DNA of 64,000 nucleotides, from NCBI RefSeq assembly GCF_000420845.1, contig NZ_ATVS01000022.1, forward strand, positions 1-64,000, written 5' to 3'. The notes below the pieces were generated by a model. It saw only the letters and a list, made by a program, of their open reading frames with translations. It was not told where the DNA came from and did no database searches. Positions 42,392-52,010 of this stretch are shown one piece after another (the stretch's first letter is position 1; the number at the start of each line of letters is the position of its first letter). This stretch comes from Butyrivibrio sp. AE3009. GTDB taxonomy: Bacteria; Bacillota; Clostridia; Lachnospirales; Lachnospiraceae. A program made the translations under genes and the position numbers.

Positions 42392-44653
42392 GTGGCTTCT
42401 TATGAGTATGCAAACGTAATAATAGATATATCCCATGAGAAGGTGGACAGACTCTTCCAGTACCGGGTTCCCTCTTTTCTTCGTGATACCGTTGAGATCG
42501 GCGACTGCGTCAATGTCCCCTTTGGTAAGGGCAATACTCCAAGGAAAGCCTATGTCATAGAGCTGACTGATGAGGCTGAGTATGATCCTGCCAAGATTAA
42601 AGAGATAACCGGAATCTCCACGGAACTTGTTTCCGCAGAGGATATTTCCATCAAGCTTGCAGCCTGGATGAAGAGGCAGTATGGATCCACCATGATCGCA
42701 GCTCTTCGAACAGTTCTTCCTTCTGTCAAAAAGCAGAACAGACAGACCCGCAAGTTCGTTTCTCTACATATGCCTTTGCGAGAAGCCAAGGAATATTATT
42801 ATGAATGCGCCGGCAAAAAGAATCAGAAGGCCAGGGAAAGAGTAATGAAGGAGCTTCTTGAAACTCCCGATGAACGAATCCCTTACGAGCTTATCACGGA
42901 CAAACTCAATGTCACGGCAGCAACTCTTAAGAGCCTTCAGGATAAGGGCGTTATTTCCATAGAAGAGGAAGAATACTTCAGAAAACCCGTTGCCGGCGAC
43001 GGCTCCAGATACGGCGCCAAGACCCTTAGTTCCGAGCAGCAATACATCGTTGATACGGTTTCTCAGGACTTTGATAGTGGTAAAAGAGATACCTATCTCA
43101 TCCATGGAATCACAGGAAGCGGCAAGACTGAAGTCTATATTGCTCTTATCGACGATATGATAAAAAGAGGCAGACAGGCCATTGTTATGATCCCTGAGAT
43201 CGCCCTGACCTATCAGACCCTTATGAGATTCTACAGACATTTCGGAGACAGGGTATCCGTAATGAATTCCTCCCTTTCACCGGGAGAGAAGTTCGATCAG
43301 ATGGAGAGAGCAAGAACCGGGGACATAGATATTATCATAGGACCCAGATCTGCTCTTTTTACGCCTTTTCCCAACCTGGGAATAATAATTATTGATGAGG
43401 AACACGAATCTTCATATAAGAGCGAGACCATGCCCAAGTACCATGTAAGGGAAACCGCCATAGAGCTGGGAAAACTCGTTCCCGGCGGAGCAGCCGTGGT
43501 TCTCGGATCCGCAACACCTTCTCTTGAATCCTATTACAGAGCAAAGAACGGTGAATACAGACTTTTTGAGTTAAAAAGAAGACTTACCGGCGGAACACTT
43601 CCTGCAGTTGAGGTGGCAGACCTTAGGCTTGAACTTAGAAGCGGCAACCGCTCCATCTTTTCACGTAGACTTCAGGAACTTATTGATGACAGATTAAGAC
43701 GCGGTGAGCAGACCATGCTCTTTATCAACAGGAGAGGTCTGGCGGGCTTTGTTTCCTGCAGAGCCTGTGGACATGTGTTTAAGTGCCCGCACTGTGATGT
43801 TTCATTGTCGGAGCACAGAGGCGGCAGACTTGTCTGTCACTACTGCGGCTATGAGGAGGCCAAGCCGAGGATATGTCCGAAGTGCGGCTCCAAGTATGTA
43901 TCAGCCTTCAGAGCAGGCACCCAGCAGATAGAGGACGAGGTCAAAAAGTTCTGGCCTGAGGCCCGGGTACTTCGAATGGATGCCGATACCACCAGGACTA
44001 AGGGAAGCTATGATAAGATACTTTCTTCTTTTGCCAACAAAGAAGCAGATGTACTGGTGGGAACACAGATGATCGTTAAGGGACACGACTTCCCGGATGT
44101 GACGCTGGTGGGAATACTGGCTGCGGATATGTCTCTCTATGCCAATGATTACAGGGCCAGCGAGAGAACCTTCCAGCTGCTGACCCAGGCTGCGGGACGA
44201 GCCGGAAGAGGAGATAAGCCCGGCAATGTGGTGATACAGAGCTATCAGCCCGAGCATTACAGCATTGTGACTGCGGCAAGGCAGGATTATGACGCTTTTT
44301 ATGAAGAAGAGATCGGCTACAGGGATCTTCTCAGATACCCGCCGGTTTCGCATATGATGTCTCTGCAGATTCAGGGCAAGGATGAAAATGAATCCATGGC
44401 CTTTGCAAACAGACTTCGCGCCCTTATGGAACAGCAAAGGATTCCCGGAGCAATTTTCATAGGACCTGCTTTTGGAAGCATCAGCAAAATTAATGATGTT
44501 TACAGATTGGCAATTTATGTTAAACTTGATGATTATGAGGGCCTGGTCAGACTGAAGGACAATGTGGAGAAATATGTCCGAATGCTGGAGGATTCCGGTA
44601 AACTTAGGAATATCACCATACAGTTTGACTTTGATCCCGTTAACGGATACTAA
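42392..44653 (+). CDS. priA: Primosomal protein N' (PriA helicase)
   Basis: A 753-aa helicase. The N-terminal 3'-DNA-binding domain starts ANVIIDISHEKVDRLFQYRVP. Helicase motifs are GITGSGKTEVYIALI (Walker A), IIIDEEHESSYK (DEEH box) and GSATPSLES. The zinc-binding repeats lie at CRACGHVFKCPHC and CHYCGYEEAKPRICPKCG. PriA restarts stalled replication forks. I chose GTG 42392 because AAAGGAGGA sits 6 bases upstream and the protein then begins at the family N-terminus; the open frame extending back to 42293 lacks a site. Followed by def, a common priA-def order. Confidence 0.94.
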   Translation: MASYEYANVIIDISHEKVDRLFQYRVPSFLRDTVEIGDCVNVPFGKGNTPRKAYVIELTDEAEYDPAKIKEITGISTELVSAEDISIKLAAWMKRQYGSTMIAALRTVLPSVKKQNRQTRKFVSLHMPLREAKEYYYECAGKKNQKARERVMKELLETPDERIPYELITDKLNVTAATLKSLQDKGVISIEEEEYFRKPVAGDGSRYGAKTLSSEQQYIVDTVSQDFDSGKRDTYLIHGITGSGKTEVYIALIDDMIKRGRQAIVMIPEIALTYQTLMRFYRHFGDRVSVMNSSLSPGEKFDQMERARTGDIDIIIGPRSALFTPFPNLGIIIIDEEHESSYKSETMPKYHVRETAIELGKLVPGGAAVVLGSATPSLESYYRAKNGEYRLFELKRRLTGGTLPAVEVADLRLELRSGNRSIFSRRLQELIDDRLRRGEQTMLFINRRGLAGFVSCRACGHVFKCPHCDVSLSEHRGGRLVCHYCGYEEAKPRICPKCGSKYVSAFRAGTQQIEDEVKKFWPEARVLRMDADTTRTKGSYDKILSSFANKEADVLVGTQMIVKGHDFPDVTLVGILAADMSLYANDYRASERTFQLLTQAAGRAGRGDKPGNVVIQSYQPEHYSIVTAARQDYDAFYEEEIGYRDLLRYPPVSHMMSLQIQGKDENESMAFANRLRALMEQQRIPGAIFIGPAFGSISKINDVYRLAIYVKLDDYEGLVRLKDNVEKYVRMLEDSGKLRNITIQFDFDPVNGY

Positions 44654-44682
44654 AGAAATAATTATACGAAAAGGAGGCCGAT

Positions 44683-45180
44683 ATGGCACTTAGAACCATT
44701 AGAGAATACGGAGATGACGTCCTTGCACGTCCCTGTAAGGAGATCAAGGAGGTTACTCCAAGAATAAGAGAGCTTGTTGATGACATGCTTGAAACCATGT
44801 ATGACGCTAACGGCGTTGGACTTGCCGCACCTCAGGTTGGAATCCTTAAGAGACTGGTTGTTATTGACGTATCTCCCGAGGGAGATCAGCCACTTATCAT
44901 GATCAATCCCGTGATCCTTGAGACAGACGGAGAGCAGACAGGATATGAGGGATGCCTCTCACTTCCCGGTAAGTCCGGAATCGTTACAAGACCTAATTAC
45001 GTCAAGGCCAAGGCTTATGACCTTGATATGAACGAGTATATCGTTGAGGGCGAGGAGCTTCTTGCAAGAGCCATCTGCCATGAGCTTGATCATCTTGACG
45101 GCCACATGTATGTGGAGAAGGTTGAGGGCGAGCTGGTCAACAATGAGGACCTTACAGCCCCTGATGATGACGAAGAGTAA
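44683..45180 (+). CDS. def: Peptide deformylase
   Basis: A 165-aa metalloenzyme that removes the formyl group from new proteins. All three motifs are present: GVGLAAPQVG (residues about 45-54), EGCLSLP with the metal-binding Cys, and HELDHLDG (HExxH with Leu, metal-binding His pair and catalytic Glu). It lies 30 bp after priA, with AAGGAGG before the ATG. The C-terminus is an acidic extension, EDLTAPDDDEE. Confidence 0.96.
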   Translation: MALRTIREYGDDVLARPCKEIKEVTPRIRELVDDMLETMYDANGVGLAAPQVGILKRLVVIDVSPEGDQPLIMINPVILETDGEQTGYEGCLSLPGKSGIVTRPNYVKAKAYDLDMNEYIVEGEELLARAICHELDHLDGHMYVEKVEGELVNNEDLTAPDDDEE

Positions 45181-45254
45181 TGTAACGAACAGGTAAAATA
45201 TTTTAAACTTGCACAAAAAATATCCGAGGATTAATATTTTTGTGTACAATAAGT

Positions 45255-45309
45255 AAAAAATGTGCTTAATGATGTAAAAGATTTACATTAATTATGCACA
45301 TTTTTTTTA
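45255..45309 (+). terminator. Terminator after def
   Basis: A long AT-rich stem, TGTGC-TTAAT-GATGTAAA (45261-45278) against TTTACAT-TAATTA-TGCACA (45282-45300), followed by T8. A second weak AT stem (45213-45244) precedes it. Confidence 0.85.
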
Positions 45310-45351
45310 TTATCATGTATTTATCAATTAGTTGATATGGGAGTTAAAGTT

Positions 45352-45891
45352 ATGAAAATGAAGAAATTGGTAGCGGGGACAGTCTTGTTTTTATCTCTTT
45401 TGTCTCTTACCGGCTGCGGCAGAAAGACCGAGAGCTGGGCGTACAATCATGAACCAACACAGGAGGTGCTTGCTCTTTATAGTAACGGCAAGGCCACTTA
45501 CAAGGGTGATGAATACAAGTATAAGAGAGACGATTCTTATATCTACCTGAAGACCAAAGACGATTCCACTCAGCTTCATTATGTCAAGGACGGAGACAAT
45601 ATCATTCTCTACGAGAAATCCGTATATCATCGTTCCGGCAGTGACGGAGGCGGCGTTGTTGGCCTGTGGACTCAGGACAACGGCTGGTCATACCAGTTTA
45701 CCGAGGAAGGTAAGTTCAGCGAGGACAATATCTTCTACGGAAGCTACAGCGTTGATGAAGAGCAGAAATGCATCAAGCTCATGTATGACGATCCGCTGCA
45801 GGACGCTTACCTATATTACGAACTGGAGGGGGATGAGCTGACGATCGATTATCCGTGGCCCATGGTTCCCACACAGAAGGAGGGCGAATAA
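45352..45891 (+). CDS. Small lipoprotein of unknown function
   Basis: A 179-aa lipoprotein with lipobox LTGC (lipid Cys about residue 20, from ATG 45352). The body is beta-rich, with two small repeated-looking modules: YKYKRDDSYIYLKT... and GLWTQDNGWSYQFTEEGKFSE... ending YYELEGDELTI. The second resembles the lipocalin-like DUF5640 layout (GxW ... F ... G.Y...G...I). GGGAG lies 8 bases upstream of the chosen start; ATG 45337 is inside that site. It precedes a sugar-binding protein gene by about 90 bases, but a link is not shown. Confidence 0.7.
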   Translation: MKMKKLVAGTVLFLSLLSLTGCGRKTESWAYNHEPTQEVLALYSNGKATYKGDEYKYKRDDSYIYLKTKDDSTQLHYVKDGDNIILYEKSVYHRSGSDGGGVVGLWTQDNGWSYQFTEEGKFSEDNIFYGSYSVDEEQKCIKLMYDDPLQDAYLYYELEGDELTIDYPWPMVPTQKEGE

Positions 45892-45982
45892 GCCCTGATC
45901 ATCATGATTCTGAGCGCTTTGCGCCATGAATAGAACCGGCAGGACGTACTGCCTAAACCATTTTTTACAAAGGAGAGGTGTT

Positions 45983-47335
45983 ATGAAAATGAAAAAAGTT
46001 TTATCTACACTGCTGACGGGGGCTATGGTTCTTTCCCTTTTCGGATGCGGTGAGGCAAGCACAACTGCTCAGCCCGCTGAGACAGCACCCGAGACAACCC
46101 AGACTGAAGAAGCTGCTACTCCCAAGGCAGATGCTCCTGAAGAGACAGCTGCTTCAGGTGATCAGATCGATCTGACAATGTGGTGTATCGCCACAGAGAG
46201 TGACTCCAACCGTCATTCTTACGAAGCAGCTATCGCAGACATGGCTGAGAAGTATCCCAATGTTAACTTCACATGGGAAGCTTTTGAGAACCAGTCCTAC
46301 AAGACCAAGATCAAGGCTGCTGTATCAGCTAACGAGATGCCTGATATCTTCTTTACCTGGTCATGTGCATTCCTTGGCGATTTCGTAGAGGCAGGCAAGG
46401 TTTACTGTCTTGATGATGCTTATGAGAACTATAAGAGCGAGCTTCCCGAGGTTATGATGGGCAACTCAACATACGATGGCAAGCACTACGGTGTGCCGCT
46501 TACAATGAACATCGTTGGTCTCTTCGCTAACATGGAGCTCCTTGAGCAGGTTGGTTACACAGAGATTCCCGGAACTTATGAAGAGTTCATCGCTTGCTGC
46601 GACGCTCTTAAGGCAGCAGGAATCATTCCTTTCGGATGCGCAGGAAAAGAGACATGGTGCGTAACCGAGTATCTTGAGTCAGTTATCGAGAAGAGCGCAG
46701 GCGCTGATACTCTTAACGATATCTTCGCGGGCAAGGCTACATGGAACAACCAGGACGTTGCTGACGCTGTTGACACCTTCCAGGGTCTTGTAAACAACGG
46801 TTACTTCGATCCTTCAGGAATCGGCCTTACAAACGACGAAGTTAAGAACAACTTCATGGCAGGTAAGTATGCATTCTACATGAACGGAACATGGAACTGT
46901 GCAGACTTCGCAGCTAACGCTGATTTCAAGGATAAGGTTAAAGTTGGTGAGTTCCCTGTAATCAACGCAGACAAGTCCAGACTCGGACAGCTCATCGGTG
47001 GACCTTCAGACACACTTGCAGTTGCAGCTTCTTCACCTAACGCTGAGATGGCTGCTGAGTACACCTTCGAGCTTGGTAAGCTCATCTGCCACTATGGATA
47101 TCTTGATGGCTGCGGACTTCCTGCTTGGACACCTTACGGCGACACATCATCAGTTAACGAGCTTACACAGACTGTTGCAAGCATCGTTGCAGGCGCAGAC
47201 ACAATGGTTCTCTTCGGCGATACTGCTATGACAGCTGATTCAGCTAACACATATCTTTCATATGTAGATCAGGTTTACGGATGCCTTCTTGACGGCCAGC
47301 AGTTCATCGAGGGCCTTGCTAAGGATATTCAGTAA
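45983..47335 (+). CDS. Sugar ABC transporter binding lipoprotein (CUT1 type)
   Basis: A 450-aa extracellular solute-binding protein. The signal peptide ends at LFGC, followed by a Thr/Ala/Glu/Pro-rich linker and then a binding domain from DQIDLTMWCIA. Typical type 1 segments are MPDIFFTWS, YGVPLTMNIVGLFANMELL and AFYMNGTWNC. ATG 45983 is chosen because AAGGAGAGGTG precedes it; the in-frame ATG at 45926 adds a non-signal-like stretch. Followed by a terminator and two permeases, then a YesM/YesN pair. Ligand not determinable from sequence. Confidence 0.92.
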   Translation: MKMKKVLSTLLTGAMVLSLFGCGEASTTAQPAETAPETTQTEEAATPKADAPEETAASGDQIDLTMWCIATESDSNRHSYEAAIADMAEKYPNVNFTWEAFENQSYKTKIKAAVSANEMPDIFFTWSCAFLGDFVEAGKVYCLDDAYENYKSELPEVMMGNSTYDGKHYGVPLTMNIVGLFANMELLEQVGYTEIPGTYEEFIACCDALKAAGIIPFGCAGKETWCVTEYLESVIEKSAGADTLNDIFAGKATWNNQDVADAVDTFQGLVNNGYFDPSGIGLTNDEVKNNFMAGKYAFYMNGTWNCADFAANADFKDKVKVGEFPVINADKSRLGQLIGGPSDTLAVAASSPNAEMAAEYTFELGKLICHYGYLDGCGLPAWTPYGDTSSVNELTQTVASIVAGADTMVLFGDTAMTADSANTYLSYVDQVYGCLLDGQQFIEGLAKDIQ

Positions 47336-47373
47336 TACCCGGTTTTATAAGTAACAAGAACCCAATAGTGATC

Positions 47374-47417
47374 AAGGCCCTTCCGTACTTCTTATGAGAA
47401 GGCGGAAGGGCCTTTTT
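47374..47417 (+). terminator. Partial terminator after the second sugar-binding protein gene
   Basis: A perfect 12-bp stem, AAGGCCCTTCCG (47374-47385) / CGGAAGGGCCTT (47403-47414), followed by T-run. It occupies the same place in this operon as the hairpin at 20891 in the other one. Confidence 0.88.
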
Positions 47418-47446
47418 GATTAAAAAAATAAGTTAAGGGAAAAACT

Positions 47447-48358
47447 ATGTCGGAAAAAAGTGGTGTTAGGGAAAAAAGAAAGAGAAGACTGAGCGACGGA
47501 TTGGCAATTTTCCTATTCCTTCTGCCGGCTCTGCTTCTTTTTATCAGTATTTTGATTGCTCCCATAGCGGTGTCCGTATACAGAAGTATGTATGACTGGA
47601 ATGGCTTTTCAGAGGGGACATTTATCGGATTTAGCAACTATGTGGAGCTGTTCACAAACGGTTCTATCAAATTCATGACTTCATTGAAGAACTCAATGAT
47701 CCTTGCGTTCTTTTCAGTATTTGTTCAGCTTCCTTTTGCGCTGTTTCTTGCACTTATTCTTGGCAGAAAGCCTAAGGGAGAGAGATTCTTCTTATCGGTA
47801 TTCTTTATGCCGGTTCTGATCTCAACTGTAGTTATCGGTCAGTTGTGGCTCAAGATCTACAACCCTGACTACGGTCTTTTAAACAGATTCCTTGATTTGG
47901 TTCATCTTTCTAACCTCAAGCACGTATGGGTAGGTGAGGTGAAGACTGCTCTTGGCAGTATCATAGTTCCCACCATATGGCAGTATGTCGGATATCATAT
48001 GCTCCTTATGTATGCGGGAGTTAAGGGCGTGTCTACTGAGCTGCGAGAGGCTGCAATGCTGGACGGTGCATCACCCTGGCAGATTGACAGATATGTGGTT
48101 ATTCCGATCATCAAGCCCATCATCAGAGTAAGTGTAATCTTTGCGGTAACAGGTTCCCTCAAGACCTACGACCTTGTTCGTATCCTCACAGAGGGTGGAC
48201 CTTTCCAGACCACAGAGGTTCCAAGTACACTACTTGAAAATATGCTGTTCTTAAGGAACAGATACGGAATGGGCAGCACCATATCGGTTATGCTTATTAT
48301 TCTGTGCTTTGCCTTTGCACTTCTTATTACAGCAGCATTCAGAGAAAAGGATGAGTGA
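47447..48358 (+). CDS. Sugar ABC transporter permease 1 (CUT1)
   Basis: A 303-aa six-helix permease of the LacF/MsmF type. The first helix is FLLPALLLFISILIAPI. The EAA loop reads LREAAMLDGASPWQIDRYVVIP. AAGGGA precedes the ATG. It is shorter than the MalF-like protein at 20964 because it lacks the extra N-terminal region. Its stop lies 2 bp before the ATG of the second permease. No ATPase gene adjoins. Confidence 0.93.
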   Translation: MSEKSGVREKRKRRLSDGLAIFLFLLPALLLFISILIAPIAVSVYRSMYDWNGFSEGTFIGFSNYVELFTNGSIKFMTSLKNSMILAFFSVFVQLPFALFLALILGRKPKGERFFLSVFFMPVLISTVVIGQLWLKIYNPDYGLLNRFLDLVHLSNLKHVWVGEVKTALGSIIVPTIWQYVGYHMLLMYAGVKGVSTELREAAMLDGASPWQIDRYVVIPIIKPIIRVSVIFAVTGSLKTYDLVRILTEGGPFQTTEVPSTLLENMLFLRNRYGMGSTISVMLIILCFAFALLITAAFREKDE

Positions 48359-48360
48359 CG

Positions 48361-49182
48361 ATGAAAGTTAAGAAAACTTTAGTATATATACTTCTTGCCA
48401 TATGGACTTTGGTGAATCTGTTTCCCATTTATTTCATGTTCACCTTTTCACTTAAGTCCAATGAAGAAATATTCGGTGCAAATGTCATAGGACTTCCCAA
48501 AGAGTGGCTCTTCCAGAACTTTGCGACAGCCCTGAATACGGGAAATATGGCGTTGTACTTCTTTAACAGTATTCTTGTTACTGTGCTTGCAATCTTTATT
48601 TCAATTTTCGCAGCGATGATGGCAACCTATGCCATTACCAGGATCAGATGGAGACACAGCAAGCTCACCAATGCATTCTTTATGCTGGGACTTACAATTC
48701 CGATTCAGGCTTCTATCGTTCCTGTATATGTTGTACTTTCCAAACTTCACTGGCTCAACAAGTATTCGACTCTGATCGTTCCATACTCAGCATTTGCGCT
48801 GTCCATGGCGATCCTTATCTGCACCGGATTTATGGTGGAGATTCCCATAGCGCTGGATGAGGCGGCCAAGATTGACGGCTGTAGCCTGTACGGAACGTTC
48901 TTCAGGATCATACTTCCGCTGATGAAGCCGGCTTACTCAACTGTTGGTGTGTATTCTTTCCTTCAGTGCTGGAATGAGTTCATGTTTGCCAATGTATTTA
49001 TTTCGGATTCGAAGCATCGTACGCTGCCGGTTGGTATTAAGGCGCTGTCCGGTCAGCATACCACAGAGTGGGGCCCCATCGGAGCAGCTCTTGTTATTGC
49101 CACCTTCCCCACCCTCATAACCTACATCTTCCTTAGCCGCAAAATCCAGGCCAGCTTCATAGCAGGCGCTGTAAAAGGCTAA
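48361..49182 (+). CDS. Sugar ABC transporter permease 2 (CUT1)
   Basis: A 273-aa six-helix permease with the LacG/MsmG-type N-terminus (ILLAIWTLVNLFPIYFMFTFSLK) and EAA loop LDEAAKIDGCSLYGTFFRIILP. It ends FIAGAVKG, typical of the family. ATG 48361 is chosen; a GTG at 48355 overlaps the upstream stop. Hairpin element C begins a few bases after its stop. Confidence 0.93.
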   Translation: MKVKKTLVYILLAIWTLVNLFPIYFMFTFSLKSNEEIFGANVIGLPKEWLFQNFATALNTGNMALYFFNSILVTVLAIFISIFAAMMATYAITRIRWRHSKLTNAFFMLGLTIPIQASIVPVYVVLSKLHWLNKYSTLIVPYSAFALSMAILICTGFMVEIPIALDEAAKIDGCSLYGTFFRIILPLMKPAYSTVGVYSFLQCWNEFMFANVFISDSKHRTLPVGIKALSGQHTTEWGPIGAALVIATFPTLITYIFLSRKIQASFIAGAVKG

Positions 49183-49187
49183 GTTGA

Positions 49188-49330
49188 TTTCAGAACGGAT
49201 GAAGCGACAAAGTCCGGGGGATGGACTGACACAATAAAATTTTTGCTACCTTCGACAAAAATCTTATTGCATCAGTCCATCCTCCGGACTTTGTCCCCTA
49301 CCTCCAACTTGTTTGACCGTCCGTTTCGAA
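49188..49330 (+). repeat. Hairpin element C
   Basis: The inner arms 49206-49245 and 49256-49295 are 40 bp each and complementary at 36 of 40 positions, with a 10-base loop. An outer stem, TTTCAGAACGGA (about 49188-49199) against TCCGTTTCGAAA (about 49320-49331), encloses it. The arms carry CTGA-CACAATAAAA-TTTTTG and, on the right, CTTATTGCATCAG, matching the CTGATGCAATAAAA-TTTTG of element A. It has no large inner core like A and B, so it may be a reduced relative. No T-run follows. Confidence 0.8.
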
Positions 49331-49358
49331 AATGGTATCTTTAAAGGGGAGTTTATAC

Positions 49359-51113
49359 ATGGGGAAGAAGCGTAAAATAGGGGAGTTTCATATAAGGGAC
49401 AACAGGGAGTATTCTCTTTCGGCGAGCCTTAAGAGGATTATTTTTGGTATCGTCCTCGTCGTCGCCATCTCATTTCTCGTTTCCACCTACATCATCGTTC
49501 AAAAAGAAAGCATAGACTACACCCGCAGTGAAGCCGACAGCGTTCTCAAGACTCTTTCCAGCAACATTTACTCTGAGATCAACAACTACACCGAGATTTC
49601 CAGACTTATCATGACCGAGGACAGACTGGTCAGGTTTCTTAGGGCTGATGCCGCAGAGGTTGATATCGGCATGATCAATGATGCCCGCTACGGCATCATG
49701 TATATCCTCAATGTCAAAGAGGGCGTGGACAGCGTGATGATATTCAGAGAGGATATGATCATGGTGGCCACCAACAGATTTACCTATAATTATGATTATG
49801 ATCTTATGAACTCCGACAGCTGGCGTGGGGACATATATTCAGGCAAGGGCAAGGCTGTTGTATCCCTTAACAGCAACGGCATTGCAGCCAAGGCCGACGG
49901 AAGGCCGGTTGTGACCATAGGAAGAGCAGTTTATGACATTGATTCCCAGAAGAGAACGGGAATAATGATGATGAATATTTCCACCAGGGTCTTTGACTGG
50001 GAGCTGTCCAAGCTTGGTTATAACGACATTTGCATCATGGGAAGTGACGGAACTTTCCTTGCAGGCAACAGGAAATATTCCGACTATTTTGATGAGACTT
50101 TTTTAACCAGGACAACGTCCTACAAAGATGTCTCAGGAGATGAGGGAAGATTCTTGCTATCGGGCTGTAAGGTCAGCGACATGCCCATTGTGATACTTAA
50201 GGTGTCCTCCTACGGAAGAGAGGGAATACCTTTTAGATTTATTTATGTACTTTTGGCACTGCTTTTTGTTTCAGTGGTTCTGGCGCTGTTCGTGGGCTTT
50301 TTTATCAGGAAAAATATCACAAGCCCCGTCTTCGAACTGTCCGAAGCCATGGAGAAAAACAGACAATCCGGCAATCTTCAGAAGATTGACGTGGACGTGC
50401 CCTACAGCGAATTTGAGATGCTTAAGGGCGATTACAACAACATGATCGATCATGTTAACGAACTTATCACCACACTGATTGAGAAGGAAAAAATACTGCA
50501 GAAGTCGGAGATGCGAGTTTTGCAGGAGCAGATAAAACCACACTTTTTGTACAACTCCCTTGAGACCATAGGGTTCCTGGCCATGGACGCAGGAGCTGAC
50601 AAGGTTCACGATGCTTTGGAAATACTGGGACGTTTTTACCGGAACTTCCTTAGTAAGGGCGGAAGAGAGATACCGCTGTCGAGGGAGATAATGATCGTAC
50701 AGGACTATTTATCACTGCAGAAACTAAGGTATGGCGACATCATAAACGACGAGTACGATATCGCCGAGGATACCAAGGACTGCATTGTTCCCAAGCTGAT
50801 ATTGCAGCCTCTGGTGGAAAACAGTATCTACCACGGCATCAGGCTCAAAGGCGAGAGCGGCACCATACGGATATCCAGCAGAATGGAAGAGGGAAGGCTT
50901 CACATTGTTGTAAGGGATACCGGCGTGGGAATGGACGAGCAGCAGATCAATAAGTTTATTGTTTCCGGGGATGAGGCGTCGGAAGGTCTGGAGAGCGAGA
51001 GCTTCGGCCTCTGGGGCACCATAGAGAGGGTAAGAATTTACACCGGCAAAAAGGATGTAGTCAGGATCCGCAGCGAAATTGGGGAATATACTGAAGTTGA
51101 GTTTGTATTATGA
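49359..51113 (+). CDS. Sensor histidine kinase, YesM type
   Basis: A 584-aa membrane kinase. TM1 lies at about 28-48, an extracellular Cache-like sensor domain at about 50-285, and TM2 at about 292-313. HAMP follows (about 315-370). The His_kinase domain has the phospho-acceptor His in QIKPHFLYNSLE (near residue 393). The HATPase domain has LVENSIYHGI and DTGVGMDEQQ. ATG 49359 has AAAGGGGAG eight bases upstream. This type senses sugars or their binding proteins and phosphorylates an AraC-type regulator; here the regulator follows and the sugar transporter precedes. Confidence 0.93.
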   Translation: MGKKRKIGEFHIRDNREYSLSASLKRIIFGIVLVVAISFLVSTYIIVQKESIDYTRSEADSVLKTLSSNIYSEINNYTEISRLIMTEDRLVRFLRADAAEVDIGMINDARYGIMYILNVKEGVDSVMIFREDMIMVATNRFTYNYDYDLMNSDSWRGDIYSGKGKAVVSLNSNGIAAKADGRPVVTIGRAVYDIDSQKRTGIMMMNISTRVFDWELSKLGYNDICIMGSDGTFLAGNRKYSDYFDETFLTRTTSYKDVSGDEGRFLLSGCKVSDMPIVILKVSSYGREGIPFRFIYVLLALLFVSVVLALFVGFFIRKNITSPVFELSEAMEKNRQSGNLQKIDVDVPYSEFEMLKGDYNNMIDHVNELITTLIEKEKILQKSEMRVLQEQIKPHFLYNSLETIGFLAMDAGADKVHDALEILGRFYRNFLSKGGREIPLSREIMIVQDYLSLQKLRYGDIINDEYDIAEDTKDCIVPKLILQPLVENSIYHGIRLKGESGTIRISSRMEEGRLHIVVRDTGVGMDEQQINKFIVSGDEASEGLESESFGLWGTIERVRIYTGKKDVVRIRSEIGEYTEVEFVL

Positions 51114-51206
51114 TATAGGGGACATGGAGCAATTCGATATCATAATACATAACCAGGCAACTCGTAACAATAGGGAAGGGTATAAAGGATATACGGGGTA
51201 TATGCA

Positions 51207-51974
51207 ATGAACAGAAAGTACAGGGTTATGATAATCGACGATGAGGAATCCGCCAGGAGACTCATGCGGGCAGCCATTAAATGGGATGCCATGAATATGG
51301 AGGTTGTGGGAGAAGCGGCCAGTGGCATTGAGGCCATCAACACCATTGATGAATTCAAGCCGGATATCGCTTTTGTGGATATTTCGATGCCCTTCATGGA
51401 TGGCATTGAGTTCACGGAGATAGCCACAGACAGGTATCCCAATCTTGTCATCATCATAATGACAGCCATCGACAAGTTTGAATATGCCAGGAAGTGCGTA
51501 AGCCTTCCGGTGTTTGACTATATGTTAAAGCCCATGGTCCGTGAAGAGATAGAGCAGGTCCTTGAGAGGGCCAAAAAGAAGCTGGATGCGGAGCCGGATT
51601 ATTGGGAGAATGCCAAGAAAGAAGCAGAGACCGTTCCCGTAAACGCATATGCCTCCACCGATACCGAGCAGATCATAAGGTACCTGGAGGAGAATTTCAC
51701 CGATTCCAAGCTGAATCTCGAGTCCCTGGCAAGACAATTTGGCTTTAGTTCAAGTTATCTGTCCAGGAAGTTCAAGCAGGATACGGGCAAAAAATTCATC
51801 GAGTTCCTTTTGGAGCTTCGCATGAAGAAGGCTGTTAAGATAGCGGAATCCGGCGTCAAGATGTACCAGGCTGCATCGGAAGTGGGGATTCCGGATCCCA
51901 ACTATTTTGGCAGATGCTTCAAGAAGTACACGGGAGTTAGTTATTCCGACTACGCAGCAAGCAAAGTCGGCTGA
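51207..51974 (+). CDS. Response regulator with AraC-type DNA-binding domain, YesN type
   Basis: A 255-aa protein. The receiver domain covers about 5-120, with DDEES acidic pocket and phospho-acceptor D58 in FVDISMPFMDG. The AraC/XylS helix-turn-helix pair covers about 155-255 (LESLARQFGFSSSYLSRKFKQ and ASEVGIPDPNYFGRCFKKYTG). It most probably controls the adjacent sugar transporter operon. The gap from the kinase is 93 bp. Confidence 0.94.
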   Translation: MNRKYRVMIIDDEESARRLMRAAIKWDAMNMEVVGEAASGIEAINTIDEFKPDIAFVDISMPFMDGIEFTEIATDRYPNLVIIIMTAIDKFEYARKCVSLPVFDYMLKPMVREEIEQVLERAKKKLDAEPDYWENAKKEAETVPVNAYASTDTEQIIRYLEENFTDSKLNLESLARQFGFSSSYLSRKFKQDTGKKFIEFLLELRMKKAVKIAESGVKMYQAASEVGIPDPNYFGRCFKKYTGVSYSDYAASKVG

Positions 51975-52010
51975 CCATTTTGTTAGATTACAAGATAGGG
52001 GGAGAATATT

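Noticed and set aside
49251-49300. Transcription terminator of the second sugar operon
   Set aside because: The hairpin is long, but no T-run follows the right arm (it is followed by CCCTACCTCC), so it is listed as a repeat element rather than a terminator.
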